From: Prosopocoilus inquinatus
Taxonomy: Eukaryota; Arthropoda; Insecta; Coleoptera; Lucanidae
Assembly (NCBI GenBank): GCA_036172665.1
Contig: CM069870.1
Span: 66,402,212 to 66,466,211, forward strand
Direction: 5' to 3'
DNA: 64,000 nt
In this document: positions 45,683 to 56,800 of the stretch, piece after piece
How positions within the stretch are numbered: the stretch's first letter is position 1
Layout: each line of letters begins with the position of its first letter
Notes under the pieces: generated by a model
Told to the model about the DNA's origin: nothing
The model's input: the letters and a program-made list of their open reading frames with translations, nothing else
Database searches by the model: none
Made by a program: the position numbers and the translations under genes

Positions 45683-46862
45683 GTAGTAAATGACTTCTCG
45701 CGCTTTTACCTAGACTACAAATGGCGGCCTACTATCAACTTGCTTCACTTGGGGTGCGTTCAAAAATAGCACACCTCGGGGTAAGAGTGATACTTGAGCG
45801 AACGTCAACCGTTCAAAAATGAATTAAGAGAAACTCTATCAGCGTTCATGTAAAGATTTGGGCTCACCCTCTGCGCTCCTCGGTCACGACAGGGGTAAAA
45901 TTTACATGCGTTAAGAGCCCGTTCCAGTCGCCATCATTGTGCCACTTTCGTAGTTCAAGAATTACGCAAAAATTACTGATCTGATCATCAAATAGTTTTA
46001 ACACTTTCGTTTTGTTTTTTTAATAAGAAATTTGGGAAAGTCATTTTTAATATTTTCTAATAATTTTTATAGTTTTTATTCCTGATAGAAGTCAATTTTC
46101 AACTTAAAATTAACTTTCCCAAATAGATAAATTAATTAATATTAATTATTAAATATTCATTTAAGGTGAACTGCTTACTGTTTAGAGATTATAACAGAGA
46201 AGTTTCAAATATTAAAGGCTTTGTTTTCTTTATTCAAATTGTGTACGTCCGTTTTATTCCATAAAAACTTAGTGTACGAAAATACAATAATAATAATCAC
46301 TGCAATGATACCAATGATACAGTGACCGACGCCTTGGGAATTTTTTTTATAGTTAAAAATAATTATTGCGCCAATAGTTTGCTATGTTTGATAACTAAAC
46401 ACAGGCTGATTCAAAATAAGTGTCCGACCTGTTAGCATAGTATTCATTAAAGGTCATGCAAGTGCGAAATTGCAAAAAATAAATCTATCAGAGGCATTTC
46501 AAAAATCATCCTCGTTTGAATACAAAATGGAAATTATGATTCTTTTCTTACGTATACATACACAAGTCCGAAATTAGAATGAATAAATTGCATATTAAAC
46601 GTATTTTTCCGCAGAAAGTCATATATAAAAACGTATTACAGTTTCATTTCAAGGAAAGCTAAAGGTAAATTAAACCTCCCGATTTTGGAGGGACAGTCCT
46701 GATTTTTAACGATTTGTCCCGTGTCCCGCGGAATCTCAAAATATTGAAACAATGTTTTGCAGTATGCAGAAAAAATCAGTAGACTAACAATTTCAAATTT
46801 TATAACGCATATAATTATAATATAATGTTAATAACATTTTTACAGTGTTTGTAATTTTTGGT
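45683..46862. other. Intergenic stretch without recognised gene
   Basis: No gene is seen. GCGTTCAAAAATAGCACACC and a related CGTTCAAAAATGAA word near 45760-45830 might be ends of a small decayed element, but the match is too short to call. Confidence 0.4.
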
Positions 46863-46990
46863 TATACAGGGTGTTCAGTAACTGAGAGCCATACCAAAGT
46901 TATACTTTTTTAAATGGAACGCCCAGTATATTTTTACATATTTCGAAAGTACGCATAACGAGTAGGTAATAACCAAAAATTTCTATTTAA
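46863..46990. repeat. Fragment of the LIR2 repeat family
   Basis: CAGGGTGTTCAGTAACTGAG to CGCATAACGAGTAGGTA matches 31508-31620 in the LIR2 left arm with few differences, including CCCAGTATATTTTTACATAT. It abuts the 3' break of the minus-strand non-LTR element. Confidence 0.7.
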
Positions 46991-47721
46991 GAGTTTGTAA
47001 GATATAGCAACGTAAAGATCAATAAGGTTTGCATTTCGAAAATTAAAGTTATTTTTATCATTGTTTCTTAAGAAGGAGTTGGTTTGTGCAATTTCATGAA
47101 GAACATCAATATAAAGACAAGGGCGATGGCCATCTTCACGAACAAGCGGCAGATCTTCTTCTCTATATACATTCACCAATAGTTTATCATTAGTGAGAAT
47201 TAAATCCAAAATTCAAAATTTTCAACATTATTATTCTGCGTTAAATTATTGAAAGGCATAAATTGTAAAAAAGTGCTGAATAAATTTGTAGTTCTCAAGC
47301 CTAGAGAACAATCCAAACATTCTGGTATATTAAAATCCCCCACAATAATAACCGGTTCAGAGAAATTGATAGCAGTATCTAGATAATCCAGAAGTATGAC
47401 GTAATCATTTACTTGTGTAGACGGAGGTAAGTATATAATAACAACCTTTACTGCTGCTAAGACATCAATGCCTAAGACAGGAGATACCAAATTCAGATTA
47501 TAAGAGTTTAAATTTTGTTTTATGGCAGCCAATACACCACCACCTCTACCAGACGCTCTATCACTTCTATATACCATGAAGAGTTCAGGAAATAATTCGT
47601 TGGAATGTATATGAGAATGAATCCATGTTTCCGATAATACTATTATATCAACATCACATTCACAACAGTTAACAAAAAATTCTGATATTTCAGTATTAAG
47701 ACCCCACACATTTTGATACAA
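46934..47721 (-). pseudogene. ORF2 endonuclease of a minus-strand CR1/jockey-like element, truncated
   Basis: The frame 47721-47200 has the endonuclease signatures Gln-Asn-Val-Trp-Gly-Leu, Leu-Ser-Glu-Thr-Trp-Ile, Ser-Asp-Arg...Gly-Gly-Gly-Val, Tyr-Leu-Pro-Pro-Ser and Val-Gly-Asp-Phe-Asn. After a frameshift, 47209-46934 continues with Asp-Leu-Ile-Leu-Thr-Asn and Pro-Leu-Val-Arg-Glu-Asp-Gly-His. No reverse transcriptase follows. The copy stops where the LIR2-family fragment begins. Confidence 0.8.
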
Positions 47722-47759
47722 AATTTCATACTTACAAGACTGTACTATCTGTTGGGATT

Positions 47760-50003
47760 CTATTCGTTTTTTGCATTCGGCATTATTTTAGGCACGCCTT
47801 TTACAAACTTTAAATGTATATTTTTCTCACCCTTGGTAACTCTATTGTTAAATTCCGTTCTAAATGCATACGCATCCTTTTGTTGCGCAGGAGTAAGGTC
47901 CTCTGTTAAGTAAATGCAATTCTTGGACCGGGGCTTTTTGCGCAAGACAGTACGTGCTGTAAACGGAGTATCAAAGATTACTTTAATTAATCGAGCCCTA
48001 CTTGAATTAAATTTCCTAATGCGTGTAACTGCCAAGATTACTGAGGTGTCACTTCCAGGCAAGGTTGGAAAGTTTAAAACAAACTTTTTAAAACGTAGTG
48101 TTTAAAATATGTTTAAAACACCTAATTAAAAACATACCACCTGTTTTAAACAAAATGTTTTTTTTTGATAATGTTTTAAATTCATTTTTTGTAATTTTAA
48201 GCTAAAAAGAACTCTTTTGATATAAGTGCTTTATTTTTAAGTTTTAAACATGTTTTTCTGTTAATGTTTTAAATTCATTTTTTTAGTTTTAAGCTAAAAA
48301 GAACACTTTTGATTTATCTGTTTTATTTTTGCAACGTAATACTGTGTAACCAGAAGTTAATTGTTTAGGGTCTGTATTTCACTGATAGATTAACTTTAAA
48401 CTTTTGTTTGTTCTCATATCAATTATTTTAATAATTGTAGACAATGCGTGGCTGAGCTGATGACGTGATGACCAAGGAGCGGATGACCTGAGGTTTTACT
48501 TAAGGTTATTCAAACCGTAATCATTATATTAAAATTATTTTTATGGAATCTTGTAAGTAAATTTATTTTATATTATATACACATTCATTCAACGACTTAT
48601 AAGGTCTCGGGCAATGCAAATCGCCTGCATGCGTCATCAGAAACCTCAATTCCGCCGCTCGCTGGTCATGACTACACTGTAGCTCTGATTTGAACTAAAT
48701 TTAAATTGCATTAGATTGATTATAATCAATTCATTAATTATTACTGATTACTAGAATAATACTTATATTGTAACATTTTAAAATACCTTTTCAATATTTA
48801 ACCTTTTATTATTACATTAAGTTTACAACATACTGGGTCCTCCGCTTCCCTGTTCATACTATGGGCTACGGGGTGAGTTATTATGTAGCAAACTGGCTTG
48901 AATTTGTCAATGTTAATGCAATGTTAGGTCGAAAAGTGATCGTAGGACGTCGCTATTTAAACTATTTATAACATTATCGTTTCATTTGTCTTCATTGAAC
49001 TTCTACCGTGTGTCCCAAGGCTGTATATTTGCCCTTCTAGAATTTTAAGGTTTGTTTAAAATTTGAAACGATGAATTAAACAAAAATTTAATTTGAATTT
49101 TCAGACATATACCTACTGGACTTTTGGTTTCGCCGGAAGTAATATCAACTTTGTTATTTTAAATGGAACATTCTACATGTTTTTACATATTTGAAATGTT
49201 TGTTTTCCAGTATTGAAAGCCACGAGTCATGTATTTTAGTTCTAATGCGATTAAGTAATTTGAAAAAAATACTTCTTTGGATTGTATTTGATTTTAGTTT
49301 TTATTGGGAATGTTTTTCTCAGTATGTTGATACCAATACTTCATACTTTCTTTGAAAATCATTTAAAACACCGCGACCGAAGATCCTAAATAAATCAAGC
49401 TCTGCCTTAAATGATTTAAATTATTATCAAAGTACATACATTATTTTTAAAAAGGAACATAATCTAACATTACAAAACTTTTAGAGATTGAATTTTAATA
49501 AATCCTTCTTTTTACACAAATATCAAATAATAATAATAATAATATGTATCTTTTTATGTAAGCTGTAAGGGCAATTTAAATATCTAAAAGTTGTTTTAAA
49601 CAGCTGTTTTTTTTTTTGTTTAAAACATGTTTAATTTAGGGTCAATTTTAAACATGTTTTAAACAAAAAAAAAACTGTTTAAAACAAAAAAAAGCAGAAG
49701 TTTTGTTATTTTTTTAAAAAACCAGTTTTTTCCAACCCTGTTTCCAGATAGCAATGGTGATAATAATTTTTTTATTGACTCATAATCCGCCTCTTTTTGA
49801 GTAACATCAACAGCCCTGGATTCAGCGATACCACTAATTTTTATGTTGTTCGCCCTTCTAATTCGGTCAGCCCCCTCTTGAATTATAAATTCATCATTAT
49901 TTGAGTTTACCCGTAATATCTCATTATTAGCGTTCACATTATCGGACTTTAACAGTTCAGTTTCTTCTCGCAGTTTTTTGCTTTCAACAATTAAATCGCT
50001 CAT
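47760..50003 (-). pseudogene. ORF1 of the minus-strand non-LTR element, split by a hAT-like insertion
   Basis: The N-terminal part (50003 to about 49749) reads as a coiled coil followed by Arg-Arg-Ala-Asn-Asn-Ile-Lys-Ile-Ser-Gly-Ile, the start of an RRM-like domain. The C-terminal part (48051 to 47760) reads Val-Ile-Leu-Ala-Val-Thr-Arg-Ile, then Lys-Val-Ile-Phe-Asp-Thr and Ile-Tyr-Leu-Thr-Glu-Asp-Leu-Thr-Pro. This is the ORF1 nucleic-acid-binding arrangement of CR1/jockey-type elements. Both parts are colinear once 48060-49740 is disregarded. ORF2 starts just downstream. Confidence 0.75.
48060..49740. mobile_element. 1681-bp hAT-like non-autonomous element
   Basis: Termini CAAGGTTGGAAAG and TTTTTTCCAACCCTG are inverted repeats (CA(A/G)GGTTGGAAA). 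Flanks CTTCCAGG (48052-48059) and TTTCCAGA (49741-49748) match at 6 of 8 positions as an 8-bp target duplication. Sub-terminal regions are full of GTTTTAAAC/GTTTAAAAC palindromic words, as in many hAT elements. No transposase frame. It contains one copy of the TAGGTCRAAAAG...GTCGCTATTT repeat near 48920-48963. Confidence 0.75.
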
Positions 50004-50653
50004 GACTATATATCGGGGAGATATATTTTGCGCGGTTCAAATTCTAATGAAGCGGGCAATATAAGATATTAGAACGTAGCGTGTAAACAAACGCGAGGAC
50101 GGCGGAAACAATTAACGCCGCTACAGCAACGGTGTTACTCAGTATAACAAAAAACAGAGCAACATTGCCGCAGTAAAAAATTACAGTTATACAATCAACT
50201 CTTCTTGTTTCAATGTGTAAAGATTTTTAGAGTAATGAGTTGACCAGTTGTACTTCGATTTCCGGAGTATATGGCTACATTGCATCACACAGTAAGAACG
50301 CCGTAAATTATTTTCACCGTCCCATTACACTATGTGCCTGTTCGATGCATTTTTACGGCGCTACTGAAACGATGGCGTGTACTTATTCAAATCCTATGTT
50401 TATTCATGACCTTCTTCATATCGGCAACAGTCGACGACAACGTGTTAATTGATGCTATTAGATTAGATCCTTCTTCGGATGATGGTGTGGGCGTATTACA
50501 ATCACAGCACATTTTTTTGTCAGCGCAACTAACGTGAGATCATACATCGCATTGTGGACAATAAATACGTCTTTGTACCGCTGGACTGTTGCAATCAAAA
50601 CAGAGCACATTATCCGCCTGACTACATCCGTCCGCCATACTAACTCAATCAAA
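50004..50653. other. Upstream region of gene D
   Basis: No gene is recognised. Short frames on both strands around 50240-50650 have no motifs. Confidence 0.4.
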
Positions 50654-50665
50654 GTAAGTCAAACG
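50645..50665 (+). promoter_or_regulatory. Putative 5' UTR exon donor of gene D
   Basis: CAATCAAA^GTAAGTCAAACGA (donor GT at 50654) matches the donor block of A, B and C, 210 bp before the ATG. The following TTACAGAATATTTGTCGG also recurs upstream of A (about 6405). Confidence 0.4.
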
Positions 50666-50863
50666 ATAGATTATTTTTCATTCTTTAATAGTTACAGAAT
50701 ATTTGTCGGGTTATCTCATGTTATGTTGTTATAAAAGTTCAAATGTATTTCGCAAACAAAAATATTTGCTTGCTGCAATTATACTAAATAACTATTCAAT
50801 TTCTCCTCATTGTTCATCTTCAGTTCATAGTTAATTTCAATTCAGTTCACTAGATTTATAAGA

Positions 50864-53800
50864 ATGATGAAATCAGCACAGATATTACTTTTCGCGTGCT
50901 ATTTCGCCGAGACTTTCGCATCAGGAAACGGAGATTCCTTGGTGATTACCAGCGAATCAAGCAATGGTAGAGACGAAGGACTGAAGGTTCGCGTAGTTGC
51001 TTCAATCGAGTGTAACTAGAAAATATCATCCTTTTTCTTTTTCTTAGGGTGGTGAAGAGAATTTTGCCGAGGAAATGGTGCCGAAAATATACGAGATGCG
51101 AATAGACAGCAATATCTCCAATCGATTTGCCTGCACGCTCGTCACAAGCAAAGTACGAAACTTGAACAAAGTTGCACGTGAAGTCACTTTTTCGGTCATC
51201 CTACCAGACCAAGCCTACATTTCCGAGTTTATCATGGTGGTTAGAGGGCAAAGCTACAAGGCTTACGTAAAGGAAAAAGAGGAGGCCAAAAAGATTTACG
51301 ATAAGGTAATAATAATGGGAAAGACTTTTCTGAAGTAACTGTCTGATGTTTTCTCAAGGATGTTGCAAGAGGTTTAGCAGCGGCTCACGTTTCTCTAACA
51401 TCCGGGGAGTACAGTCATTTTACAGTTTCCGTGAATGTGGAGGCTCTAGGCAAAGCGACTTTCTTATTAAAATACGAAGAGCTATTGAGGCGCAAAGACA
51501 ACCAATACGAATTAGTCATCAATATTCAACCCAATCAGCCGGTTAATGATCTGCAGGTCAACGTAAGTGCATTATTTATTCAGTGGTTAAGAGTTCCATA
51601 AAAAAGATTTGAATATGGTTACGAATTCTAACAAATATCAGTATTTCAAAACTTTTTAATCGTCGATCCTTAAATGCCTTTGATGAACGTCATCCTTTCT
51701 AAACTACAAGCTGATAAGCATCAGTAAACTGTTTGTTCGACCGAAAATTTTAGAATTCTTTTAAGGTAATCCATCCATATAGTAAACTTCAAAACTCGAA
51801 TTTGTGAAAGAATGTGTCTGGTAACAAGTTATATCACTCTATTTTTTCTTGATAAGTGAAAAAATCTGTATTTTTTCACTTATCAAGAAAAAATAGAGTC
51901 CAAAAGTCCAGGGCCTTTACTCCACGTAAATAAATAAGCAAAGATAAGATTTCCAGTGAATATTCCATTTGCACTGTATTCTGTTCAACTGGAATCTTAC
52001 AGAATAGAATTCAAGTGAATTTTGTTAGATACAATAAATTCTATTTCGCGTAGATAGATGAACATAGAGAAGGTTCTACCAAAAACGTAGACTTCTAGAG
52101 TCCAAAAGTATTCGTTGATGCATATGTGATAATGGGGTCTATTCTGTAACATTGATATGGACTTGAAACGCAACAATTATTGATACGGGACGTAACCTTG
52201 CAAAGTCACTTGCTAAACATATCAATTAATTGAAGAGGCCGTGCTGTCTAGCAAATTGAAACGCTGTTACAAAAATAATCACTGTTTTTACGCATGCAGA
52301 AATATCATTTTCCGGGCGTCAATGTAAATGCATTTAAAAAAAATGTATAAGCGTGCAGGATTAAAAAAATAAAAATTTGTCCATAATTAGTCGTTGGGTT
52401 GTCGTCAAGTGAAACGTTAGAAGAACCGTGATTTTAGCATGGATTTGGAAGGTCAAATTGTTACTTATTTTTCTATTTCTCGCTATAAGTACAAATAAAT
52501 CACGATAACCTTAAAATTGGCAACGCACGCGCAATCCATAAGTTGTGCATCTCTTCAATTCGTGTTCAAGTTCTCTTCAATTATTGAAGACCTTGAAGAC
52601 GCATAGCAATTGATATGCGTATCAATGTTACAGAATAGACCCGATTATGCATCTCTCTTCAATTTGCGGTCGGCAATCAACATGAAATATTATGAAATCG
52701 TAACAAGTTCTTTTCAATTATTGAAGACCAATCAATTGATATGCATATCAATGTTACAGAATAGCCCTGAATAAATAACATTATGTTTTCCAAATATCTG
52801 TTTAAAAGCAGTTTCTCTCATTAGTTTAGAAATGTGATGAAATGAAATACAGTACGTGTACGGGAATAGCTAATACAACAGCTAACTTCGCTATTTGAAT
52901 TTTTACGAAGCAACCTAAATTAGGAGGAAAGTTTCAGGACCTTTCCTGCCCAGTTTTATGGCAACATCGGAAAAACAAATGGCCGTCAAGTTTTCGAGAT
53001 TTTCATTTGCGATAAACTTGTTTTTAATGGAACATTATATTTTTTATCATCGCATGGCGTTCAGGATGTCGAATTACATTTATTACGTTTTTCTTGTGTT
53101 GGAGGAGTGTGATTGCAATCTTCGGTGCCGCTTTAGCTCTTTGCCGTTAGATTGCTTATGACGCTCCGTTTTGAGGCAAGTCTGTGTAATGCTGGGTACA
53201 CGCGGCGTAAGTTACCTGGCGTCACTTGGTAACGCATGTTGACTCGAGGTGGTCGGTAGATTTTGTTTGCTGTGATAAAAGTTTGAACGGACTCCCGTTT
53301 TGTCGGGCTCTGTCACCTCGAGGGAGTTTTCCCCGTTCGCTTTTGGGGCCGCTATTGCGGTATTGCGAATCAGTCGACGTGTGTTTCTTTGAGGCTCGTT
53401 GGATCATCGACGAGGTGAGTAGTTTTATTGTCCTTCCCGGTCTCTGCTTTTGTTTTGTTCGTGGTATTTTATTAATTTGATGTTGTTTCCCCTTTTCTGA
53501 AGTAACTTGTACGGGGCCTATTTAGTACCTCCCCCCTGATTGAGAGGAAGCCAGTTTGAAACAAGCGTCGGTCAATCCGACACCGCATTCCATCTACGCT
53601 TTTTCCTGTAACTTTGACGCTTCGAGAACACCCAACGCCCGAGAGAAGAAGACTCGTTATCTGCCGTCCTGAGGCGGGATACGCTGTGTCGAGAGTGGAA
53701 TTTTCTCACCACGTAAGCTCGTTCCAATACTTTATTTTCTTCTCTTCGGTCAACTCCCGGCACTGGCGTTGTGCGGAACGTCGCGTTGGCACGTGGTTGA

Positions 53801-56800
53801 CGACCGAACGGCGCGGCTTTTAAATTTTTGGATTTTTGCGGCGGCATCCTTACTTTTATATTGCCCCCCACCCATTTACTCAATTTTTTTGGGGTTTTCT
53901 GTGTAATTTTTAAATTTTTGAAGTCCCTTATACACTTGTTTGTTTACCTCGTTCAGCTTTCTCGTTTTAATTTGAGGCCCCTTCAGAGCAGAAGTTTAGA
54001 TTGTTTATCATTCTGAACGTTTTTTCGCATTGTCACGGTCCACATGTCATGCGTTATTTTAGTTACTTTGCGCTTTGGCGGGCGTTAAAATTTTATACAG
54101 GGTAATACTGCTCTCCTAAGCAAGAAAATCGTATCAGCATTTCTACAGTTTTGAGATTTTTAGGTTTCCCTCTTCTTTATTGCTGGATTTTCTTTATTTC
54201 TTGCATAATAACAAATTTCACAAGCAATTTTAATTAATAAAATATGAAGATTCGTCAACCAAATCAAGCTAAACAGGTGCGAAACTTTATACTTGTAGTG
54301 TCCATTAATTGCGGGACGTCGATTTCGATAGAAAATATAGATACGACCTTCTTGCTTAGGAGGGCAGAATAGACGTTATGCTATTGTGTGCAGACGCAAG
54401 AGTACTCTCGCAGAAGCAACATTTGCCCTGCTTTGGGCGTTGTTCTATTTATTTATTTTTTTCACCCCTGCTGTGTGTCTGTTTTCTTTTATAAACATTT
54501 TCCCGGCGACTGCCCGAGTGAATAAACTGGTCTCTGGCCACAGCGAACTTAGTTCATTTTTGGGTTTGCCTATCCTTGGGAAGGGAGGTTTCTTCATCGC
54601 CTTTTGGGGTATGCTGTTGAGGAAGCGGGTCCAACGGGGTTGTCCTTGACGAGAACGCCTAAGAACACACTTTCCCGGCCCTGTGTTCCAGGCACAGTTG
54701 AGTTGCGTAACCACCGCTGGGTGGCGCCCTTTTCCGTAACATCTCTAGAGTTTTCTCAAGCAGTCTCCACTGAGTGGACACCGTTACGCAACTCCGATTT
54801 CCCATCTCGTATTCGGGAGGGCGACCGACCTGACGTTTGTGCCGAGGTAAGTTACGGAGATTGACGTAGGCCCTCTCATTTCTCCGGACCGTTTCGAACG
54901 TGCCGAACCCTCGTTTCAGGTCGTCAAACTAGAGAAAGGTGACAAATTATTGCTGTGAAAAAATATAAAAAGCAGAAACTTGAATAGGAATCAGGCAACG
55001 ATTGTGCATTTCATTTGAAATTCTTCTTCGACGAACAAATACCACCGAGGAGTATTTAATAACTTTAAGTTTAAGAATTCCACACAGAAAACAAGAAAAA
55101 GTTTCAACGTTTTCAACAAAATACACGTCACATTGAAGCGCCATCTGTTTTCCCAAAATGAAAACTAATGTAATCAAATATCTACAATACGATTAAGTCA
55201 TTAAGGCCTTAGTAAAGGCGATGTTTTGAATTAAATCGAAAATATAACCCAAATACAAAAGGGTCATTATATCGGAAGAGCGCCATCTGTTGTTCAAATA
55301 TGGAAATTATTTTAACTAAATTTCCTTCAACAGCATTTTAACATCGGGCTAACATCCTCCGCAAAATCCCCGGCTTTTATCTTCGTAGTGGCATTAATTT
55401 GAAAATCGAGAATTCAATGTTTTCAACAAAGTACATGTCACATTGAAGCGCCATCTATTGACCCAAAACGAGAACTAATTTATTCAAATATCTACAATAC
55501 GATTACGTAATTAAAGTGTTAGTAAAGGCGCTGTTTTGAATTAAATCCAAAATATAACACAAGTACAAAAGGGTCATTATTTTAGAAGAGCGCCATCTGT
55601 TGTTCAAATATGGAAAGTATTTTAATAAATTTCCTTAAACAGCATTTTAATTTCGGGCTAACATCCCCCGTAAAATCCCCGGCCTTTATCCTCGCAATGG
55701 CATTAATTTGAAAATTCAAATTCAAAATGTGATGATCACTCAAAGCGCCATCTTTTGACCATGCTGTAACAGCTTTTAGTCTGCACCCTGACGTTGTCAG
55801 TAGTTCTCAGTCTTCTACCTTCGCAATGATTAAAATTTATTTGAAAATCTAAAATGTGCGATGGAAATTTTTCGTAGCGCCATCTAGTAACCAAAAGTGA
55901 AAGCTACTTCATTCTGGTTTCAGGTAACAAGGTATCGAAGTCACGTTGATATTTTTAACAATAACTTCGCCTTCGACCTCTGCATTTATTTTTATTTCAC
56001 TCTTTCATTTTATTTTATTTAAGGGAAACGAGATGCGTAATTAATAACGAATTATTTAGGAGCGCCATCTCTTCGCTCGCTGATCTTTTTAATTTGTCCC
56101 CAAAAATGAAAGTCGCCTTATTCAATCTTCAAGAGGGCGATTTCGTTTTAATATTCACAGCAAAAGTAACTTTTTCAAAATTAAATCGTAAACAAAATCA
56201 ATGCGCGTCAGTAATCTTTCAGGTCGTCATCTCTTGGCCAAAAGGGTAAACTATTTTAATCGAAATTAAAAAAATATATATTTCACATCGCTTCAAACGT
56301 TCACAGTTCGTCTAATTATTTTAGCTTTAAAACAAACAATGTCTTCTTTAATAACCAATTTCTAGGAAAACTGAAGGAGATTTAAGGAATTATTACTTAG
56401 AGAGCCATCTCTTGACTAAAATGAGGAACTATTTTAATCGAATTTAAAAAAATATATATTTCATTGCGTGCACAAAGATAAAAGTGAATCAATTATTGGA
56501 AAATTTAAAATTTCTTATTCAAAAGTAATCTTTGTTAAGAATGTATTCCAATAGAAACATAGTTGCGGTAAAGGTTAAATAATGGTAGACGTAATAAATA
56601 CAGAACACGTGCTTTAATATCAATCAAAGGACAAAAATGAAAGTTTCTATTTATTATAAAAAAATACAAATTTAAATAAAAACTTGCATTCCTCTATCGC
56701 AATGATTATTTATTTTAACTCTCGAATGTTTAGGTAATGATCAACGAGTCGAGGCCGCTGAATTTTATTAGAACCGCACCATTACGTTCAAGTAACGTAA

